Shown here: piece after piece, positions 11,725 to 16,616 of the stretch
Position numbering within the stretch: the stretch's first letter is position 1
Layout of the letters: each line of letters starts with the position of its first letter
Source of the DNA: Magnetococcales bacterium
GTDB lineage: Bacteria > Pseudomonadota > Magnetococcia > Magnetococcales > Magnetaquicoccaceae
Direction of reading: 5' to 3'
Length of the DNA: 21,850 nt
Assembly: GCA_015228895.1 (NCBI GenBank)
Contig: JADGCR010000012.1
Span: 1-21,850 of the forward strand
The notes under the pieces: generated by a model
The model's database searches: none
Told to the model about the DNA's origin: nothing
What the model saw: the letters and a program-made list of their open reading frames with translations, nothing else
Translations under genes and position numbers: made by a program

Positions 11725-13242
11725 CTACTTCAGGATGGAGGTGATGTGTTTCTTGAGATTCAGCTTTTCCACCACATGCTGATTGCCGATGATCTCCACC
11801 GCCAGGGAACCCAACGCGTTGCCGATGAAACCGATCACCTCTTCCGGGGCGTTGAGAAAGGCCGCGGGAGAGGTGACGGCCAGAAAGGCGTCCCCCGCTC
11901 CGACCCGGTCCACCGCGTTGAAGACAAAAGCCGGCACCTCGACGGTATCCCCAAGGGCGTCGCGCATGATGGAGCCCCGCTTGCCCCGCGTGACCGCCAT
12001 GGTGCGACACTGGAGCCTGCGGGCCACCTGGTCCATCAGGGGGTGGATGTCGCCGGTGAGACAGCGGGTCTCCAGCCGGATCTCCGGGTCCGCCAGACAG
12101 ACGTAATCCGCCCGCTGGTAGCGGGAGATGGTGTGAAATCCCCGATTGCCCGCGTTGGCCTGGGTGTTGACCGCCAGATAGGCGCGGGATCGGATCAACG
12201 TGCTGATCATGCTCTCCGTGATGCCTCCGTGACCGTAATCCGCCACGATCACCAGATCGAACCGGGAGAGATGCTCCTCCAGCCAGACGCGCATGGTCTC
12301 CTCGATGGCCCTGGGGAGCGGGAGTTCTCCCTCGATGTAGACCTCGAAGAGTTTGGTCAGGGCATACCCTTCCAGAAAACGGCGCTTGATCAGGGTGGGG
12401 GAGTCGGGATGAAAGAAGAAACGCGGGATCACGTTGTCGGCCAATGATTCGGTGAGAAAGGACTCGTGGCTCTCCCGGCTCCCCAGGACCGTGAGCAGTT
12501 CGACCTGTCCGACAAACTGCGCCACCTGATTGGCGATGGCCACCGCCCCTCCCGCGAACATGTCGTTGGAGAGGTGCTTGAGGGCGATGATGGGATCCTT
12601 GGAGGATTTGCCGATGGCGTTGACATAATGATAATCGTCGATGATGGCGTCCCCCACCACCAGCACGGACAACGGTTTCATCTGGTCCAACACGCCGAAA
12701 ACGTCAGAAATCTGATAACGTCCGCGAAACAGGCTCAGATAGTTTCTGACCTCTTCGGAGAATTTGGAGAGATAGCGGTTGATCAGGTTGGTGGAGCTGA
12801 AGACGATGTCGCCGGTGAAGTGGAGTTGGGCGCCGATCTCCCGGACCACGGTGGCTTCCACCTCCATTTTTCCGGTATAATCCTCGTCCGTGTGACGGAA
12901 CTCCATCCCCTTGACGTAAAAATCGGGTCGCAACAGCCGGAGCAGCTCCACGGCGGTGGGCCAGTTGTTGACGGCCACCAGATCCACGCAGGCCAAAGCG
13001 GAGAGCGCCTCGACCCGCAGGGCTTCGGGAAAGGCCGGGTGATGCACCCCCTTGTCCACGAAACGGTCCGGGGTCACCGTGACCAGCAGGATATCCCCCA
13101 GGTGTCGGGCCTGTTGGAAATGACGTAAATGACCGATGTGCAGCAGGTCGAAGCAGCCGTGACAATGGACGATCTTTTTGCCCATGGCCTTGAGACCGGC
13201 GACCGTCCGGACCAGTTCCTCGATGGATTGAATTTTGTTCAT
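11725..13242 (-). CDS. Bifunctional nucleotidyltransferase / PfkB-family sugar kinase (HldE-like, domains in reverse order)
   Basis: The 505 aa product joins two enzymes of the ADP-heptose type. The N-terminal domain (about 1-165) is a cytidylyltransferase-like nucleotidyltransferase: HCHGCFDLLHIGHLRHFQQA with the HIGH motif at 35-38, YVKGMEF near 109, and FSSTNLINRYLS near 148. The C-terminal domain (about 185-505) is a ribokinase/PfkB kinase: LSVLVVGDAIIDDYHYVNAI, MFAGGAVAIANQVAQFVG, and the catalytic GAGDAF loop with Asp451. E. coli HldE has the kinase first and the transferase second, so the order here is reversed. The ATG at 13242 was chosen because the upstream in-frame codons look non-coding and cross repeat DNA. 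It is first in a minus-strand operon with the two genes downstream. A heptose or related sugar phosphate is the probable substrate. Confidence 0.85.
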   Translation of the reverse strand: MNKIQSIEELVRTVAGLKAMGKKIVHCHGCFDLLHIGHLRHFQQARHLGDILLVTVTPDRFVDKGVHHPAFPEALRVEALSALACVDLVAVNNWPTAVELLRLLRPDFYVKGMEFRHTDEDYTGKMEVEATVVREIGAQLHFTGDIVFSSTNLINRYLSKFSEEVRNYLSLFRGRYQISDVFGVLDQMKPLSVLVVGDAIIDDYHYVNAIGKSSKDPIIALKHLSNDMFAGGAVAIANQVAQFVGQVELLTVLGSRESHESFLTESLADNVIPRFFFHPDSPTLIKRRFLEGYALTKLFEVYIEGELPLPRAIEETMRVWLEEHLSRFDLVIVADYGHGGITESMISTLIRSRAYLAVNTQANAGNRGFHTISRYQRADYVCLADPEIRLETRCLTGDIHPLMDQVARRLQCRTMAVTRGKRGSIMRDALGDTVEVPAFVFNAVDRVGAGDAFLAVTSPAAFLNAPEEVIGFIGNALGSLAVEIIGNQHVVEKLNLKKHITSILK

Positions 13243-13337
13243 GGTATCATTTTCGATCGCAGATTCCGTATTGTTTATTGGACCGGCCCGGTGATCGGGA
13301 ACCACTCGGTCGGTCTGCACGCAACAGGATATGCATT

Positions 13338-13387
13338 TTGAATACCAAGGATGCGGGGGGCGTTGAATACCCAAGGATGCGGGGAGG
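13338..13387. repeat. Imperfect 25-bp tandem direct repeat
   Basis: Two adjacent copies of a unit beginning TTGAATACC(C)AAGGATGC and ending in a G-run lie at 13338-13360 and 13363-13387. They differ by one inserted C and one G-to-A change. The repeat stands about 95-145 bp upstream of the HldE-like gene start on the minus strand and downstream of the CheX-like gene. It could be a pair of regulator sites for the sugar operon or a local duplication. Confidence 0.75.
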
Positions 13388-13412
13388 CTTCAGGGGGGAG
13401 AAGGCCACCCTT

Positions 13413-13886
13413 TCAAGAGAAATCCTTGAGGAAGAAACAGTCCACGACAAAATGGCCGTCGTTGACCTGAAAAGATTGCCGGACGTGGGAGAAAATGCGG
13501 GCGTTGCGCAAGGTGTACCCTTGGCCGACCACCATGGTGGGGGGGGTGAGGCGGATTTCGCCATGGGAGGAGAGGCGGGTGCGCATGCCACTGGCGATCA
13601 GGTCGGTCAGTTCCCCCAGGAGATCCAGGGCTTCCCCGGAGAGCTGTCCCAGGGATTTGCCGGAGAGGGCGCCGGCGAGGATCAGGGCTGTGGGTTGGGA
13701 GGTTCTCAGCACCACCGCTCCGCGGAGCACGCCACAAAAACTCACCACCGTGGCGACCTCGTTCGCGTCTCTGGTGGTCTCCGCGGGCTGCGGATCCTCT
13801 TCTCCGGGGAAAACTTCCAACGCCAGAAAGCCGTGAAAAATGTCATGCACCGATTCCATGATGGCATCGGATAATTCCTCGTTCAT
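13413..13886 (-). CDS. CheX-like (CheC/CheX/FliY family) phosphatase-like protein
   Basis: The 157 aa product resembles the CheX family, which dephosphorylates CheY-type response regulators. It opens with MNEELSDAIMESVHDIFHGF, continues with VATVVSFCGVLRGAVVLRTS (the SIG-like strand pair), then SGEALDLLGELTDLIASGMR, and ends with FQVNDGHFVVDCFFLKDFS. The phosphatase helix normally carries E-x-x-N (as in GEIANMIAG). Here it reads E92-L-T-D95, so the amide-bearing residue is an aspartate. The start at 13886 was chosen for its Shine-Dalgarno GAGGG at 13895-13891. The frame stays open to 14513, but that part overlaps the upstream gene. It is probably co-transcribed with the HPt-like gene 98 bp upstream. 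Confidence 0.75.
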   Translation of the reverse strand: MNEELSDAIMESVHDIFHGFLALEVFPGEEDPQPAETTRDANEVATVVSFCGVLRGAVVLRTSQPTALILAGALSGKSLGQLSGEALDLLGELTDLIASGMRTRLSSHGEIRLTPPTMVVGQGYTLRNARIFSHVRQSFQVNDGHFVVDCFFLKDFS

Positions 13887-13984
13887 ATTGCCCTCAATTC
13901 TGACACGCCGCAAAGAGACCATGCCGCCAAGAAAACGGCGCAACGGCGGGCGGCGCGCGCCTTCCCGCACCCATGGCGCCATGA

Positions 13985-14398
13985 CTACCATTGTTGAATC
14001 AACCCGCTGACGATACGCCGGGCGTTGGCCGCCGCCCCCTCCACCGAGGGATTGAGCAGACACTGAATCTGACTGACCGCGGCCAGTGAGAGGGCCACCA
14101 CCCGTTTGGCGGCCTCGTTCTTTCCCGGTTCGGTCTGTTCCAGGGCGCGGGCGACATGCATGGCCAGCTCGGCGATGTCCTTCAAACCCCGCAACGCGGC
14201 CATGTGATGAAAAGAGTCCATGCTGCGTGATATGGCATCGGTCAGCAGCGGGTCCTCTCCCTTGTTTTTCAAGGTCTGCAATTGATGCGTCATCGTGGTC
14301 ATCAATTCGTTCGCTTCCTGCTTGAACTGGGCAGGGGGCACGAACCGGATGATCTGACACGCGTTGCCAACTGAAAAATGCTCTTCCTGGAGTCTCAT
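13985..14398 (-). CDS. Small helical protein, possibly HPt-like
   Basis: The 137 aa product is predicted to be all helical, with no signal peptide or membrane segment. Residues 24-88 read like a histidine-phosphotransfer bundle: FKQEANELMTTMTHQLQTLK, then AISRSMDSFHHMAALRGLKD and IAELAMHVARALEQ. His64/His65 lies roughly where HPt domains carry the phosphorylated histidine, but the usual HxLKG(S/A) context is missing and the spacing to the following GL is about four residues short. The HPt assignment is therefore tentative. The ATG at 14398 was chosen because GAGGAA at 14412-14407 precedes it by 8 nt. An ATG at 14479 would lie almost on the predicted transcription start. It heads a two-gene minus-strand unit with the CheX-like gene, behind a sigma-54-type promoter. 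Confidence 0.6.
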   Translation of the reverse strand: MRLQEEHFSVGNACQIIRFVPPAQFKQEANELMTTMTHQLQTLKNKGEDPLLTDAISRSMDSFHHMAALRGLKDIAELAMHVARALEQTEPGKNEAAKRVVALSLAAVSQIQCLLNPSVEGAAANARRIVSGLIQQW

Positions 14399-14489
14399 TG
14401 CATCGATTCCTCGTTCTTGACGCCTGGCCGATTTTTTCCCCGCTGCGGTCTCCTTCCCTCGTGCTCGTTGATAAATCATTCAATAAAAT

Positions 14490-14505
14490 TGCAATGTGTG
14501 TGCCA
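14490..14505 (-). promoter_or_regulatory. Sigma-54 (RpoN) promoter for the HPt-like/CheX-like unit
   Basis: The minus strand reads TGGCACACACATTGCA. This matches the -24/-12 consensus TGGCACG-N4-TTGCW in all but one fixed position and keeps the required 10 nt between GG and GC. Transcription would begin near 14479, leaving a leader of about 80 nt before the ATG at 14398. AT-rich inverted repeats 50-170 bp upstream could bind an enhancer-binding activator or IHF. Confidence 0.75.
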
Positions 14506-14527
14506 ACAAACAAACTTAAAAAAAAAT

Positions 14528-14547
14528 AACAATTTCAATTAATTGTT
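14528..14547. promoter_or_regulatory. AT-rich inverted repeat upstream of the sigma-54 promoter
   Basis: AACAATT and AATTGTT form a perfect 7-bp inverted repeat around TCAATT, about 50-70 bp upstream of the predicted sigma-54 start. It contains the 13-mer TTTCAATTAATTG, which recurs exactly at 14640-14652. The location suits an IHF-type bend or an activator site, but the regulator is unknown. Confidence 0.45.
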
Positions 14548-14638
14548 CTCTCATGCTTCCTGATCCAACATATAAAAAGTGTCCAAAGAAAGGGGACAAA
14601 TTCCAAAAATAAAACGTTGATTCATCGTTTTTCGTTTA

Positions 14639-14656
14639 TTTTCAATTAATTGAAAA
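14639..14656. promoter_or_regulatory. 18-bp perfect palindrome
   Basis: TTTTCAATTAATTGAAAA is a perfect palindrome. It lies about 160-175 bp upstream of the predicted sigma-54 start, a normal distance for an enhancer, and about 150 bp upstream of the SDR gene on the other strand. A dimeric regulator could bind here. Confidence 0.5.
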
Positions 14657-14674
14657 AATGTCCAAAAAATTGCA

Positions 14675-14694
14675 GGTGCAAGAAAGATTGCACC
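14675..14694. promoter_or_regulatory. 7-bp stem-loop, operator or minus-strand terminator
   Basis: GGTGCAAGAAAGATTGCACC has perfect 7-bp arms and a 6-nt loop. On the minus strand it is followed after a few bases by a T-run (AATTTTTT), as in an intrinsic terminator, but no gene needs one there. It may instead be an operator between the divergent units. Confidence 0.35.
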
Positions 14695-14717
14695 CCGCCG
14701 TGGGGACAAAATTGTGA

Positions 14718-14744
14718 TTGACGGGCGCGGGGCAATCATACGAT
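14718..14744 (+). promoter_or_regulatory. Possible sigma-70 promoter for the SDR-to-folK operon
   Basis: TTGACG and TACGAT are separated by 15 bp, shorter than the preferred 17, and lie 63 bp before the SDR start codon. This is the best -35/-10 pair I see in the leader but it is weak. Confidence 0.25.
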
Positions 14745-14806
14745 AAAGGCACCATTCCTGGTGACCTCCTTGTCAACGACCATTTCGACCTTCCCGGGCC
14801 AATGCC

Positions 14807-15544
14807 ATGTCCCACCCCTTTTCCACCGCATTGATCACCGGCGCCGGACATCGCATCGGGGCGGCCTGCGCTCTGGCCCTGGCCCGGCAGGGGATTGCCG
14901 TGGTCATTCACTATGGCAGCGCCCGGGAGGCCGCACGGACGCTGCAGCAGACCATCCGGACCGGGGGGGGGGAGGCCCATCTGCTGCAAGGGGATCTCGC
15001 CGACGCCGGGGAGACCGGCCGGCTGCTCCCGCAGGCCGAGGCGCTGCTGGGGGGGAGGGTGGTGGAGATTCTCGTCAACAACGCCGCGATTTTTCTCCCC
15101 GGCACGGTGCGGGACGGTCCCCTGGAGGTGTGGAACCGTCATCTGGACATCAATCTCACCGCGCCGTTTCTGCTGATGCAAAGCTTCGCCCGGCGTCTGC
15201 CGCCGGAGGGGCGGGGCAAGATCATCCAGATCATCGACCAGAAGGGTCATCGACCCAGGCCCGGATACGCCGCCTATTCCGCCGCCAAGTCCGCCCTGTG
15301 GACCCTGACCCGGCTGGCCGCCCTGGAGCTGGCCCCGGCCATCCAGGTGAACGCCATCGGTCCCGGACCGATCCTGCCGGCGCCCGGCGCCAGTCAGGCC
15401 GCCTTCGAAGGCGTCGCCGCCGCCACTCCGGCGGGTCGTTCCGGCACGCCGGAGGAGATCGGCGCCGCCCTGCTTTTTCTGCTGCGGCATGATTTCATCA
15501 CCGGCGAGATGATCCGCGTGGACGGAGGTGAGCATTTGCTGTAA
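14807..15544 (+). CDS. Short-chain dehydrogenase, pteridine reductase-like (FolM/PTR1 type)
   Basis: This 245 aa NAD(P)H-dependent reductase has the classical SDR layout: nucleotide-binding TGAGHRIG at 11-18, NNAA at 91-94, Asn116 in DINL, and the catalytic Tyr157-x3-Lys161 (YSAAK). The usual catalytic serine position is an aspartate (Asp144 in IIQIIDQKGHRP), a trait of pteridine reductase PTR1 and E. coli FolM. With TGAGHRIG in place of TGxxxGIG, this points to reduction of dihydropterins such as dihydromonapterin or dihydrobiopterin. The co-directional folB and folK further down support a pterin substrate. The ATG at 14807 is used; another ATG at 14802 is out of frame. The gene is first in the operon. 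An ordinary ketoacyl-type SDR role cannot be excluded. Confidence 0.8.
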   Translation: MSHPFSTALITGAGHRIGAACALALARQGIAVVIHYGSAREAARTLQQTIRTGGGEAHLLQGDLADAGETGRLLPQAEALLGGRVVEILVNNAAIFLPGTVRDGPLEVWNRHLDINLTAPFLLMQSFARRLPPEGRGKIIQIIDQKGHRPRPGYAAYSAAKSALWTLTRLAALELAPAIQVNAIGPGPILPAPGASQAAFEGVAAATPAGRSGTPEEIGAALLFLLRHDFITGEMIRVDGGEHLL

Positions 15545-15593
15545 TATGCAGAGTATTTGCAAAAATATACAAAGACTTGGGGAACGATACGCT

Positions 15594-16616
15594 ATGCACA
15601 TCCTGTCGCGCGTTTGGCTTTTTTGGTGGATCGCATGGGGAGTGGCGCTGCCCGTCGGGGACGCCGTGGCCGGGGAGACCCCCATCAAGACCGTGGTGAG
15701 CGTGGTGGGACCGCGGAACCTCTCCTACCTTCCCATCGATCTGGTCCCCTTCATCCAGGCGGATCGGGACGAAGGGATCGAGGTCCAGTTGAAACATGTG
15801 GAAGGCGGGGGGTTGGCCATCAAGGAGTTGATCTCCCGCAACGCCGATTTCACCGTGGTGGGTTTTCCCGCCCTCATGTCCCTGAAGGCCCATGGGGGGG
15901 ATGTGGTGGGGGTGGCCGCCCTTTCCGACCGTCCCCAGTTCGTGCTCATGGTGCGGGCGGCGCTGCGTGAGGAGGTGCGGCGCATCGCCGACCTGAAGGG
16001 CAGGATCATCGGGGTCCACACCAGCGCGGTCAACGCCAAGACCGTCGCCCAGCAGCTCCTTGAGCTGCTGTTGCGCTCGGACGGGCTGCAACCACGGGAT
16101 GCGCGGGTCATCTCCTCCGGCCAGGAGTGGGCCAAACGGATCGCCATGCTGGATTCCGGCCAGGTGGACGCCATTGTCTCCGAAGAGCCTTTCGCCTCCA
16201 CCATGCTGGCGGCGGGCAAGGTCTTTTTTCTGGTCAATCTGGCGGAACCCGAAACCACCGGCAACATCCCCGGAGCCAATGTCCTCCACGCCGCTCTGGC
16301 CACCCGTCCCGACGTGTTGACCAGGGAACCGGAAAAGGTGCAACGGCTGGTCAAGGCCCTGCGCCGCTCCCTGCAATGGATCGCCTCCCACTCCCCGGCG
16401 GAGCTGATCGAACAGCTGCGCATCACCGATGCCCGGGAAAGGGAGCAGATCCTGCTCTGCCTGAAAAAATATCCCCGCCTGTTCAGCAAGGACGGAACCT
16501 TCTCCAGGCGACAAATCGAGGAGACCAATATCTTTTTTCATACCAGCACCCCTGAGTCCACCGCCATTCGCATGGAGCATCTCATCAACGATCAGTGGGT
16601 TGGGCGCAAAGAGTGA
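15594..16616 (+). CDS. Periplasmic substrate-binding protein, NMT1/THI5/SsuA-like
   Basis: The 340 aa product begins with a signal peptide (hydrophobic VWLFWWIAWGVALPVGDAVAG, cleavage near residue 27). The mature part is a type II periplasmic binding fold: LPIDLVPFIQADRDEGIEVQ, ELISRNADFTVVGFPALMSL, IADLKGRIIGVHTSAVNAKT, and LDSGQVDAIVSEEPFASTML. This family delivers sulfonates, thiamine-precursor pyrimidines or other small organic ligands to ABC importers. No permease or ATPase gene is nearby. Instead its stop overlaps the start of a membrane histidine kinase as GTGA, so it is more likely a ligand-sensing partner of that kinase. The ATG at 15594 was chosen because it directly precedes the signal peptide and follows TTGGGGAA. 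An earlier in-frame ATG at 15528 lies inside the SDR gene. Confidence 0.85.
   Translation: MHILSRVWLFWWIAWGVALPVGDAVAGETPIKTVVSVVGPRNLSYLPIDLVPFIQADRDEGIEVQLKHVEGGGLAIKELISRNADFTVVGFPALMSLKAHGGDVVGVAALSDRPQFVLMVRAALREEVRRIADLKGRIIGVHTSAVNAKTVAQQLLELLLRSDGLQPRDARVISSGQEWAKRIAMLDSGQVDAIVSEEPFASTMLAAGKVFFLVNLAEPETTGNIPGANVLHAALATRPDVLTREPEKVQRLVKALRRSLQWIASHSPAELIEQLRITDAREREQILLCLKKYPRLFSKDGTFSRRQIEETNIFFHTSTPESTAIRMEHLINDQWVGRKE

Larger units (their letters stand above)
14580..14710. repeat. Two-copy TGTCCAAA ... GGGGACAAA motif pair
   Basis: TGTCCAAA at 14580-14587 is followed by GGGGACAAA at 14592-14600. The same order recurs with TGTCCAAA at 14659-14666 and GGGGACAAA at 14702-14710. Within the first pair TGTCC and GGACA are complementary with 9 nt between them. 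The repeats lie between the divergent units starting at 14398 (minus) and 14807 (plus), a place where shared operators are expected. Confidence 0.5.

Noticed and set aside
13887..14513. In-frame N-terminal extension of the CheX-like gene
   Set aside because: It overlaps the HPt-like gene on the same strand, shows no family similarity, and a good Shine-Dalgarno stands just before the ATG at 13886.
14675..14694. NtrC-type binding site
   Set aside because: The NtrC consensus is TGCAC(C/T)-N5-GGTGCA; here the arms are in the opposite order (GGTGCA then TGCACC), so only a generic stem-loop is claimed.
14551..14739. 62-codon minus-strand ORF in the AT-rich region
   Set aside because: It runs through palindromes and repeats, has no convincing ribosome binding site and no recognisable similarity.
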